From JAENVT01 sp963805445 (GTDB taxonomy: Bacteria; Actinomycetota; Acidimicrobiia; Acidimicrobiales; Ilumatobacteraceae), in contig CAWDUI010000012.1 of the NCBI GenBank assembly GCA_963805445.1, forward strand, positions 62,001 through 126,000: a DNA stretch of 64,000 bases. The letters run 5' to 3'. The notes under the pieces were generated by a model, which was given only the letters and a program-made list of their open reading frames with translations, was not told the origin of the DNA and did no database searches. A program made the translations under genes and the position numbers. This document shows, piece by piece, positions 39,035 to 48,094 of the stretch (within the stretch, counting starts at the first letter, position 1; each line of letters starts with the position of its first letter).

Positions 39035-39072
39035 GAATAGCGGAATCAGGCGCTACTGAGTAGCAGCTATTC
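39035..39072 (-). promoter_or_regulatory. Nested hairpin between the cyclase and AAA+ genes
   Basis: GAATAGC (39035-39041) pairs with GCTATTC (39066-39072) and encloses a second hairpin GCTAC-TGA-GTAGC (39052-39064). It lies immediately upstream of the putative -10 box of the AAA+ gene and after the cyclase stop. It may be an operator or the terminator of the upstream operon. Confidence 0.4.
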
Positions 39073-39091
39073 CCGCCATCTGACCGCATGC

Positions 39092-39922
39092 TCACGACGT
39101 TCGCAGCGGCGGGAACCGGTGCGGGAGGCCCTTCGCCGCAACCTGGAACAGCGGTACGGGTTCGGGCAGACCACGCAACTTGTGTGCTCCGAGGGCCTTG
39201 AAGCGAACATCGGCAGGTGCCGTTGCCTTGACGCCTTCGCGGGTGTTGGCCGAGACGACGACCTGTCCCCCATGGCCGACCGCCGTGATCCTCGACGCCA
39301 GGTTGACGTCGGTGCCGATGTAGTTGTTCTCCGTCGACGTCGGATAGCCACTGTGAATGCCGACACGCACACGAACCTCGAGAGCATCGACCCACGAACG
39401 CCCGAGCAGATCGCGCTGAACGCTGATGGCCGCGTCGACGGCGCACCGCGGCGACTCGAACACCGCGAAGAACTCGTCGGCACGTGCCTCGACCTCGAAG
39501 CCGCCGGCGTCGGTGACACCGCGGCGCAGGATCGACCAGACCTCGTCGATCACCTCTCGGTACCGGGCCCCGAGATGTTGCACCAGGGCCGTGGAGCCCT
39601 CGATGTCGGTCATCAACATGGTCACGAATCCCGACGGCAGCACGACGGGCCCAGCCCGCCCGCCAAGGGCGCGCTCGGACTGCAGTTGGCCGGCGATGAA
39701 TCCGACCGGCACGATCTTGAACTTCTTGGCGGCGTTCAACAATCGCAGACGAGACCGCGCCAGCGCTGCGTCATCTTCGAACCTGACCTGGCCGAAGCGA
39801 GCCAGTGCGTTGCGTACGTGGGCAGGATCGTGGATCGGAAGCCGGCGATTGCCGTGCGAGTCGATGTACGCAAACGCACGATCGGGTAGGTCGGCACGCT
39901 CCTTCAGATCGAGTCGAGGCAT
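39092..39922 (-). CDS. Class III adenylate/guanylate-type nucleotide cyclase with N-terminal helical domain
   Basis: The 276-residue protein has an N-terminal region (RLPIHDPAHVRNALARFGQV) found before many actinobacterial cyclases, then one class III homology domain from about residue 98. The metal-binding Asp in TDIEGST and the second Asp in EARADEFFAVF are present, as are the transition-state Asn and Arg in VNLASRI. The position usually held by the adenine-selecting Lys aligns with Glu in FEVEARADE, so nucleotide specificity is uncertain. The ATG lies 35 bp after the CHAT-MBL stop on the same strand, so it is probably in that operon. As a cyclic nucleotide maker it could signal to the neighbouring effectors. 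Confidence 0.85.
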   Translation of the reverse strand: MPRLDLKERADLPDRAFAYIDSHGNRRLPIHDPAHVRNALARFGQVRFEDDAALARSRLRLLNAAKKFKIVPVGFIAGQLQSERALGGRAGPVVLPSGFVTMLMTDIEGSTALVQHLGARYREVIDEVWSILRRGVTDAGGFEVEARADEFFAVFESPRCAVDAAISVQRDLLGRSWVDALEVRVRVGIHSGYPTSTENNYIGTDVNLASRITAVGHGGQVVVSANTREGVKATAPADVRFKALGAHKLRGLPEPVPLFQVAAKGLPHRFPPLRTS

Positions 39923-39957
39923 GCGTTCGACGATACCAAGGGGGTGCGACAGCGTTT

Positions 39958-42900
39958 CTAGAAGCGGAAGCTGACCGGCACCTGCGACGGTGGCACTGAA
40001 CCGGCGTGTGCGGCGCGCTCGCGCACGATGGGTGTGTCGTCGGTGAACTGGATGGGTGTCGACGGATAGTGCTTTCGGAGGAGGTCGATCGCCTCGACAT
40101 CGGGATGACCGAAGCGACTTCCGTCGGTGCAGATCAGGACCACGCCGGGTTCGACCAGGTCGAGCAGCTCTGATGTGACGTTGTTCATGCTGCCGTGGTG
40201 GGCCACCTTGAACAGGTCGACCTCCAGGTGGTCCTGCTTGCGCTCATCGAGCAGGCGGCGGATCGACTGCTGCAGATCTCCGGCGTAGGCGTCGGCGGTC
40301 AACAACAACGACGTTCCGCCGTATTCGAAGAGCAGCGCGATGCTCGACCCGTTGGGCACGCTGTGATCCGCACCGAACGACCTCGCGCCGCCTCGATCGA
40401 TGTCGTCGCCGAGTCGCTGCAGCAGGTCGGCGAGCGGATCATCGGCCTCGCCGCGCCGTGCGGGCATCCAGGCCTGTTCCAGCCGGTCGAGACGCTTCGA
40501 TGTCGGACCGAGCACCGTGCACCGAGCGCCGTCGGCGAGATCGAACACCGGCAGTGCTCCGTCGTCGGGGATGCAGATCGCAGCCCCGTTCACCGGGCGG
40601 TTGCGGAGCTCCGCGGGGATCAAGCTGCTGAACTCGTCGCCCTGGCGAGCCCCGCGGGTCAGCGAGCGGATCTCGTCGAGGCCGTTGAACCACACGTCGT
40701 GGGCCTCCACCAATCCGGCGCGGGTGGCGGCGATCGCGCCACCGATGTGGTCGAGATCGATGTGCGTCACGACCTCGACGTCGACCACCAGCCGGGCTTC
40801 CGGCAACGCAGCGGCGTACCGCCCGACGCCTTCGTCGAGCGCACTGGCCATGCCACCGTCGATGAGCATCCGATGATGTCCGGCCGCGCCATCCCACTCG
40901 ATCAGCAGACAATCACCACAGCCCGCTGGGAAGGCTGTCAGCGCGACGCTGCTGGCAACCGTGTGCACCCGGGTCGAGGTGGTCGCCTCAGCGACGTGCG
41001 GCACGTCGTTCGCCGAGGCGTTGGCGTGCTCAACGTTCGCCTCCTCCCATTGCTGGAGGTCGTCGAGAGCGCGTTGCAGATGTGGCCGGCGGGGGTCGGC
41101 GTCAGGGATCAGATCGCCGAGATCGCGAAGATGACCGATGACGGTCTGGCGTTCCGACCACGTCGAACGGCTGGCGAAGGCGCGTTCGTAGACGACGATC
41201 ATCTCGTCGGTGGCGGCCTCCCACGACGGTTCGTCGGTGGCCGCGACCAGGCGCGTCAGGGCGCGATCGGCGGCGTCGGAACGCGACCAGAAATCGCCGG
41301 GACGAGTTTCGACACTGGTCGACACGCAGAGGTCGCTCGGTCGCCCGGAATCGACGGCGGGAACCTGCCGCGCCTCATCCGCTGCGGCGACGTGGCTGCT
41401 CGCCCACGACGAATAGTCCCCACCAAGGATCAGCGCCAGTTGCACCGCGTTCTCCGCGCCGAACCGCGTCGCGACCGTCGTACGCGTCAGCATGTTGGTA
41501 CGCGTCCAACGCCTCCTTGAGGAGCTCGTCCCGGCGGTCCGGTTCGACGGTCGCCCATCGCTTCATCGTGCTGGCCAGGATCCCGAGACTCTCCCGGTCG
41601 GGCAACAACGAGGCTGCAGCCCGCGCCAGATCCGCTGCGAGCGCGAGCTCGCCCACGGCCATCTTCTTGCGATCCGCAGCACCATCGAGGTTTGCCTGAC
41701 GGGCCGCCCATTGCCCGGCACGGGCCAAGCAATTGGCCGCCTGTTGCACGTCGGCGACCGACGCCGAGTCGGTCTGCGGACCCACCACGGACGTGCCACC
41801 GCGGTCGCCGACCACGAACTGCCGGAAGCGTGCGGCCGCGATTCGGAACTCCCCGAGGTCTCGAGCTGTGCTGGCCAGACGGCGTTGAATGGGTGCGCTC
41901 GCAGCAAGCTCGGGGCGCCCGTCGATCCACGCGGCCAGGTGATTCCACGTGGCCAGCAGGCGATTGCGTCGATCGACCACGCCTCCCCGGCCGGGCCGGC
42001 CGAGGTCGGACACCCGCACCGCCAGACCGTCGAGGCGGGCGATCAGATCGGACTCACTGACCGGCTCGGCGACGGCTTCGCCGAGTGAGATGCGGCTGCC
42101 GCGCAGTACGAATCCGGGGTCGCCGTAGCAGTGGTACGCGGCCCAGGTCTCGCGGCCACCGACCTCGGCGCAGATGTTCCGCGCCCGCGTCACGGTGTCG
42201 CCAAGCGGACGCCCGGCGATGAGCTCTCGATAGAACGTCTCGGCGAACACCCGAGCCGCGTTGTCATCGATCGGCCACGCCGCGGCGACCAACGCCCGGA
42301 CGCCGATCGCCATGAACTCACGGGCCAGACCGGCGGCCATGCGGTTCAGGCCGACGCGACCGAGGCTGCAGCAGTTGAGGAAGACGACATCTGGAACCGA
42401 GGTGAGCTGACGGATGGTGTCGGTGGTCAACAGCGCCCCACGAGCAAGGATCGCCCCGGTGTCTGCCGGCTGATCCTCGCGGTACACACCGTGGCTGGCG
42501 ATGTGAACCACCTGATGATTGCCGAACAGTTCGTTCTGGAGGTCGACCAGGTCGAGCTCGCCGCGCCGGTCGTCGAGCAGCGTCACGCGGCCAGGGTTGG
42601 GCTCGTCGAGCAGTCGGCTGACCAGATCGCACTCGTCGTACACCGATGGCAGCTCGTGTTCGCCGGGAACCTTGCCGGCGGCGATCACCAATGCACTGCC
42701 GAAATGGGCACGCTCGGGCGACATCCGGCGGTTCTCGGACTCCGTGAACTGGCGGATCACTCCGCCGAACGTTCCGCTCGCGGATTGGTTGCCACTCGGT
42801 CGTGGGGCGCCCAGCAGCTCCCAGGGGTACCGAGCGGTCGTCGCATCCACGACGAACTGGATCGCCGACGTGGTCTGAAAGTCGCTGCGCAACTCGTGCG

Positions 42901-43939
42901 GGATCAACTGGTCGTAGAGCGTGCCGGCTGTTCGCCGGTCACCCGTGTCGGTCGCCAGACGATCGACCAGCGCGTCGACCATCACCTTGTCGAGACGGTG
43001 GCGAACTCGGTCGGCCCGGGCCTCGCGACCGAGAAGGGCGATGTCGAACGTGACGCATCGATCCTCTGCCTCCGAAGCAGTCTGGCCGGCGCCGCCGCCC
43101 GCCGGCGGAGATGGAGCGTGGTCGGCTGCGGTGATGACGAATCGGCGCCAGCTCTGGGCGACGTCGGTCAATGTCGCGCCGAGCGGCAGGCCGCCCGGTC
43201 GTTCGCTGACGGTCACCGATCGCAAGGTGTCGTACGAGCCGGGAAGGTGCACCGCCGTCGACAGGGATCGCAGCGCCACCGCGGCAAGATTGGCCTGCTC
43301 GGCAAACCGCTCGACGAACTGCAATGCAGTGACGCGAACACTGCTCCCGCCGGCGGCACGCGACGACTCGTACAGCGCCAGCGCCTGGTTCGCCTGCAGC
43401 ACCCCTTCGACGACACCGGCGATCGAGTCCTCCACCCGCAACCCGCGGTCCGAACGCACCCCCATCAGCGAACTGGAGACCCCGACCTCGATCAGGGCGT
43501 TCGCGGCCGCGCCCGTGTCGTGCTCCCGGTACAGCCGGGTGCAGCGATCCACCAGGGCCTGGCGCACGCTCAACGTCAGATCTTCGCGTTGCAGGTCGAC
43601 GACCGAGCCGAGCCCGATCACGTAGCAACCGGGCGGCTCGGTCTCGGCGTCGGGCGTGGGCTCGATGAAGCGTGAGGTGCCGACCTCCGTGGGGAACAGA
43701 GAGACCTCGGACCACGACGTCAACATTCCCGCGAACTGCCGGTCGATGAATGCCTCCTGCCCGCCCATCTGCTCGTCGGCGAACCCACTGATCATCAGCG
43801 GATAGTCGGCACTGGCCAGGCTGCCGTGGACGATCGTGATCTCGACCACTGGCTGATCGTCGGTGCCGTCGTCGGCGTTTGTCGCAGGCGTCGGTTCGAC
43901 GCCCGATTCGACGTCTGCAACCGGTCTGGTGATCGACAT
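39958..43939 (-). CDS. CHAT protease - helical repeat - ComEC-type metallo-beta-lactamase fusion, one frameshift
   Basis: About 1,327 residues are rebuilt. An N-terminal alpha/beta domain (VEITIVHGSLASADYPL) precedes a caspase-like CHAT protease with the catalytic His in VVHIASHGVYRE (about residue 480) and Cys in VVFLNCCSLGRVGLN (about 520). A helical, TPR-like region (about 720-950) follows. A metallo-beta-lactamase domain completes it, with THIDLDHIGG (about 1060) and KVAHHGSMNNVT (about 1248), the HxDxDH form of ComEC/Rec2 hydrolases. The halves are joined across one break near 41480, where the helical region continues as RFGAENAVQLALILGGDYSS. If no indel exists there, they would be two genes overlapping by 119 bp. 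The ATG at 43939 is 4 bp after the M15-like gene. Confidence 0.78.
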
Positions 43940-43943
43940 GGCC

Positions 43944-44813
43944 CTACACCCCACCGAAGCGGGACGCGGCGCTGGCCGTAGCCGGGCCCCAGATCCCGTC
44001 GATCGCCTTTGCGTACCAGCCCTTCGCCGCAAACGCGGTCTGCGCGGCCCGGACCGCCGCGTCGGTACGTGGGCCGAATTCGCCGTCGGAGACCGTGAAG
44101 TCGGCGAAGCCGGCGGCGCGGAGGAAGTCTTGGATGCGTGCAACGTCGGCGCCGGTGTCGCCCCGGCGTACCGGCCCGGTCGGCAGGTCGCCCTCGAAGG
44201 CCGGTGCTGCGCCGGCACCGGGTTCGACACGCTGCGTCCGGGCGGGATCAGGCTCGGTGTGTACCGACACGCCGTCGATCGGGTCGGGATTGTTCGCCGC
44301 GTCCCAGGTCCGCTCGATGTGCAGCCACTGGCTCCATGGCTGACCGAAGCCGGTTGACGGGCTGCTGTGCGCCGTTCGCCAACCGACGTTGTTCTTCCAA
44401 TATCTCGCGTTCACGTAGTCGTGGACCGCTTGTATGCCAAGGCGAGCGGACTCGGCGAGGGCGAACTCGATCACCTCATCCGCCGCCTGTCGACCCGGAC
44501 CCGGTGCCGCCCAACGCCAGTCCCACGCCATGCCCCAGTTGTGCATGCTCGGCGCGGAGCCGGCACGCACGGATCTCGGGGGCTGGGCGAGGATGCCGAG
44601 GTCGACGCCTGACCAGCGCGTGATGACGTAATGACGGAGAACGACCATGCCGATGGGTGCAGTGGTCGGGTAGGCAATGCCTCGCCGCTGCAGGCTCTCG
44701 GCGGTGTCGTGTACGACCGTCGAACCACCACGATCGACGCCCTCGGGCGACGTGGCGACATCGAAGTCGTCGTCGAAGGCAACTCCACCGAGATCGGTTC
44801 GCAGATCGCTCAC
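43944..44813 (-). CDS. M15-like zinc peptidase domain with C-terminal peptidoglycan-binding domain
   Basis: The 289-residue protein carries SMHNWGMAWDW (residues ~88-99), which fits the SxHxxGxAxD zinc motif of M15/VanY-type DD-peptidases. QWLHIERTW (about 165) could supply the third ligand. Residues 210-285 are a PG_binding_1 domain (GDTGADVARIQDFLRAAGF, then DGEFGPRTDAAVRAAQ and IDGIWGPAT). No signal peptide is seen, odd for a cell-wall enzyme. The GTG start at 44813 overlaps the patatin stop (GTGA), so translation is coupled. It may be a toxin-like effector of the local system, released only after membrane damage. The extensin-like family is an alternative. Confidence 0.7.
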   Translation of the reverse strand: MSDLRTDLGGVAFDDDFDVATSPEGVDRGGSTVVHDTAESLQRRGIAYPTTAPIGMVVLRHYVITRWSGVDLGILAQPPRSVRAGSAPSMHNWGMAWDWRWAAPGPGRQAADEVIEFALAESARLGIQAVHDYVNARYWKNNVGWRTAHSSPSTGFGQPWSQWLHIERTWDAANNPDPIDGVSVHTEPDPARTQRVEPGAGAAPAFEGDLPTGPVRRGDTGADVARIQDFLRAAGFADFTVSDGEFGPRTDAAVRAAQTAFAAKGWYAKAIDGIWGPATASAASRFGGV

Positions 44814-46184
44814 GCCGAGCCCCCTGCAGCGAGGCGAGCGAAGCGAGTGCGATCGATGGCCAGAAGCTTGCCGAGGCCGTGGAGCACGTACATGTTGACC
44901 ATCGCCAGGACGTACCCGTGTTCCAGCAGCGCTGCGGTGATCTCGCGACCGAGTGGTGCGAGCGTCGTGGGTACTCCAGAGGTCTTCCGAACGATCGACG
45001 CCCACTCGGTTTGCGTGTAGCCCTGCCCGTCGAGGAACTGTCGAACCTCGTCGGCGCGTCGCGACCGATCGTCGGCAGCCCAGCCGGACCGAGTGCCGAA
45101 CTGTTCAGCAACTTGGTAGGGACTCGCCGAAACCTGGGCAAACGCTCCGTCGGGGGTCTTTGCGTCATGGTCGCGGAACATCGCCGCCAGCGCCCGTCGC
45201 CGGTGTGCTGTCGAGACGTCGTACTGCACGTCCTTCGATCGCACCACACCGGCGAGCTCCAGGCGGGCGCCGCGGCCTTTGATCGGTTTGATCTCGTTCC
45301 AGCCGCCCGATGCGTTGGCGACGAGCAGCAGGGCCGCCGCACGTGGCTGGGCCTCCACCACGCTCGGCCACGATTTCCGGCGGGACGCGTAGCCGTACTC
45401 CCACTCGTCGGCCATGTTGTCGTAGACCCCGCCATCGACCAACACGATTCGCCCGGGACCGCTCAGGCCGAGCTCATCGAGGGCAAGGACGCGCGGCGCG
45501 AACGCGCCGGGCACGCACGCCGAGGCCTGCACAGCCGTCGCCAAGGGGATCGCAACCGGCGCCGTCGTGCCGGAGAAGCCGTAGCCGTACACCAGCCGGT
45601 TCGAGAAGTACATCGACGTGCCGGTCTGCAGTTCTGTCGTGCAGAGCACGTGGTGAACCGCACTCGGCGTCTTGCGCAGGTCGCCCAGAAGCACCGACCG
45701 GTCACCGAGCAACTCGCGGTCGATCGCCCGCTCGGTCTGGAGGGATCGCCGACCGAACAGCCGCAGCGCTACGAACCCGGCAACCATCCCGACGACAACC
45801 GCTGATCGCGGCGGCGGCCCACCAATGCCCCACGACCGCCACGACAGCGACCACGCTCGCGACCAGTGCGACCACCCCGGAGGCGACCAGGCGACGCATG
45901 TACCCACGCGTGGCGGGAGCGCCGCCCAGCAGGATGCCTCGGTCAGAGATCGTCGCCAGCGCTGCGCCGATGTGACGCTCGAACTCAGGAGACGCCACCG
46001 AACCGAAGTCGGGACCCACCATCACGATGCCGTTGGCGATCGAGCCGCCCGAGACCGAACTGATCGAATCGACACGCTGGTTGAGCTCCTGATCGACGAG
46101 CGCCAGCAGCACTCCGAGGCCGAAGGCGGTCGCCCGATGACCGCCACCCGACAGCGCGACCCCGATGTCGCGTTCGGTGGTCAC
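44810..46184 (-). CDS. Patatin-like phospholipase with internal membrane helices, one frameshift
   Basis: The rebuilt 458-residue protein starts with the oxyanion-hole motif ALSGGGHRATAFGLG (residues 10-24). The nucleophile is Ser45 in SSVSGGS, and the Asp is in VLVDGGVYDN (about 248). Two hydrophobic helices (VASGVVALVASVVAVVAVVG and SAVVVGMVAGFVALRLFG) are inserted between Ser and Asp, so it is probably membrane-embedded. The frame changes near 45815, between the helices. The start GTG 46184 gives VTTERDIGVALSGGG. It is the first gene of the coupled minus-strand operon, divergent from the SLOG-like gene with 42 bp between starts. Patatins of this kind degrade membrane phospholipids in several bacterial defence systems. 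Confidence 0.8.
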
Positions 46185-46214
46185 CGCGCCGTCGCCCGGC
46201 CCCGGTGCGAGCAG

Positions 46215-46220
46215 TACCCT
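46215..46220 (+). promoter_or_regulatory. Putative -10 box (TACCCT) of the SLOG-like gene
   Basis: TACCCT ends 6 nt before the GTG at 46227, the same leaderless spacing as at 16927. The 42-bp divergent gap leaves little room for any other promoter. Confidence 0.35.
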
Positions 46221-46226
46221 GCCGAT

Positions 46227-46793
46227 GTGTTGTTGGTGCACGCAGGGAACAGAATCGATCTTCCCGATCGAGCCGTCGCCCGGTTTCCCGCGAGTCGCGT
46301 GCCAGCGGTGCGCGCCAGTGTGGGGCGCCTGCTCGACGCGCTGCGACCCTCCGGCGTGGTCTCCGTCGCCGCCGCCGGCGCCGACCTGATCGTGCTCGAC
46401 GAGGCAATCCGCCGCGACATCCACACCCACGTGGTACTGCCCATCGCGATGGTGGAGTTCGTCAAGCAATCGGTCGTCGACGCAGGCCCGGAATGGGTCG
46501 GCCTGTTCGATGCGGTGCTCGGTCATGTGTGCGCGGATCACGGATGCAGCGTGGCCCAGGGTCACGATGATCCCGCCGCCGAGTGGTACCGGCGTGCCCA
46601 CGATCAACTCATCCGCCGGGCCGAAGAGGTGGCCGGCGGCACGACGATCGTGGCACTGACCATTCGACCACCAGAAGGCGACCGCCCGCCGAGCGTCAGC
46701 GACGACTTCGCGGCCCGCGCCGCACAGCTGGGTTGGCTGGAGCTGTGCATCGACCCGCGCCCGGCATCGGGGGCAGCGGTGGTCGTGAGCTGA
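46227..46793 (+). CDS. SLOG/Rossmann-like nucleotide-binding protein
   Basis: The 188-residue protein opens VLLVHAGNRIDLPDRAVARF and continues VVSVAAAGADLIVLDEAI and IHTHVVLPIAMVEFVKQSV. This is the pattern of Rossmannoid GHxxD-type domains often fused to TIR, TPR, cyclase or CHAT modules. They are thought to bind or sense nucleotide-derived ligands (SLOG-like), an assignment I make from memory of the pattern. The GTG at 46227 is preferred; the in-frame ATG at 46137 would run into the divergent patatin gene. It is tail to tail with the TIR gene (22 bp). It may act as ligand sensor for the flanking effectors. Confidence 0.6.
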   Translation: MLLVHAGNRIDLPDRAVARFPASRVPAVRASVGRLLDALRPSGVVSVAAAGADLIVLDEAIRRDIHTHVVLPIAMVEFVKQSVVDAGPEWVGLFDAVLGHVCADHGCSVAQGHDDPAAEWYRRAHDQLIRRAEEVAGGTTIVALTIRPPEGDRPPSVSDDFAARAAQLGWLELCIDPRPASGAAVVVS

Positions 46794-46815
46794 CGCGGTT
46801 CTTCGCACGGCGCTC

Positions 46816-47926
46816 AGAACTCCGAACTGCTGCCGAACTGGTAACTGGCCGTTGGCGAGGATGAGCGCGGTCATGCTGATCCCGATGATGACCAGCGCCA
46901 GTGCCTGCCCGCGACGAGCGGGCTTCTTGAGATTGGAAAGGCCCACGATCACCCCGATCAGCCCGAGGCATGGGATGAAACTGACGATCAGCAACGTGAC
47001 GAACGTGCCCGTGTCCCACTTTGCGAGCGGGCGCCACCGCTTGCGGCAGCGTGCTCCGTGCGGCGAAAGCTTGCGGCGCACCCGTCTGTGCGGCAGTTGC
47101 TGGCGTGTCGAGGAACTGCTGCCCACCCCTCGACGCATGTTGGGTCCACGTCGATCCGTCCCAATACCGCTGGTCGTAGCGCCGATATGGGTCCGCGTAC
47201 CAGCCGGGCGGCACCGCTGCCGGGACGGCGCTGGATGCCGATGCCGCACCGGTCCGGCGACGGCGTGGGCGTCGGCCGGACTGGCTCGGGTGTTGCCGCC
47301 AACAAGGCGTCGATCTCCTTGCCGATCGACTCGGTGATGTCGCCGCGACGACGGAGCCTGCGGATCAGTTCGATGGCGCTGTCGCGGTCGTCGTCGTCGG
47401 CCATGCGTGCTCGCAGTTCACTGAGCAGCAGCGACTGTTGCTGGAAGGTGAGGTTGAGCTCGTCGACCTGCTCGCGATAGGTGTTCATGTACGACATCGG
47501 CACGGGCGGGGGCTCCGGCAGCGGCTCCGGCGGTGCGCCAGCGGGTCGCACCAGCGAGATCGCGGTCACCAAGCCGATCGCCGCGTCGGGCGTGCGTTCG
47601 AGATAGTCGAGGATCTGGGCGTTGGCAACGACCGGCGGCGCCATCTGCGGCGAGACCCGCTCGACCATGATCGGCAGCAGGGCACGGTTGCAGGCCACGG
47701 CGTACTGCAGCTCAGCGGCGCACGCCTTCGACGTCAGCCAATCAGGGCTCAGCGCGATCACGAACACGTCGGCGCCCCTGATCGTGCCGAGGATCGTGTC
47801 CCACCACTTCTGACCACCGGTCAGTTCCTCGTCGACCCACACTTCGTGGCGCGCCCGCCGGATGTCTTGCAGCAGGCAGTCCACCGTTGCCCGGTCGCGA
47901 CGGGCGTAGCTCACGAAGACCCTCAC
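46816..47926 (-). CDS. TIR-domain protein with DUF2510 and C-terminal membrane helices; about three frameshifts
   Basis: The N-terminal ~125 residues are a bacterial TIR domain: MRVFVSYARRDRATVD, then WVDEELTGGQKWWDTILGTI, then LTSKACAAELQYA. Its Glu72 sits where the NAD-hydrolysing Glu is expected. A coiled segment (MSYMNTYREQVDELNLTFQQ) and a Pro/Thr linker follow. After breaks near 47240 and 47050 come a DUF2510 motif (PPGWYADPYRRYDQRYWDG) and two hydrophobic helices (FVTLLIVSFIPCLGLIGVIV and ALALVIIGISMTALILA). The tail QYQFGSSSEF at 46816 requires one further shift. The GTG start at 47926 has GGAGGGG upstream. Without the shifts the TIR frame would end at 46988. It is probably a membrane-tethered NADase-type effector. 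Confidence 0.75.
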
Positions 47927-48094
47927 AGTGCCCCTCCGTTCGTGCTCTGGAAAGATTAGAGCGCGCGGAGCGACTTGGAAATACCACTTTGCGCTGTTGA
48001 ATCGGGGAGGGTTGATGAGTCCGAGAGCGCTGCGGACAGGATGGTGCCGGCCCAGACGGGCCGGCCGGTCGTCACACCTCGCCGGCGTCGCTGG

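Noticed and set aside
46137..46226. Upstream ATG extension of the SLOG-like gene
   Set aside because: It would overlap the start of the divergent patatin gene and adds arginine-rich sequence; the GTG at 46227 has a -10 box at the spacing used elsewhere.
47956..48094. C-terminal extension of the CoxL-like protein to 47956
   Set aside because: The extra ~46 residues are low-complexity and unlike the family, whereas a one-base shift gives a normal end (LPYTP then SRVFGRR) at 48095.
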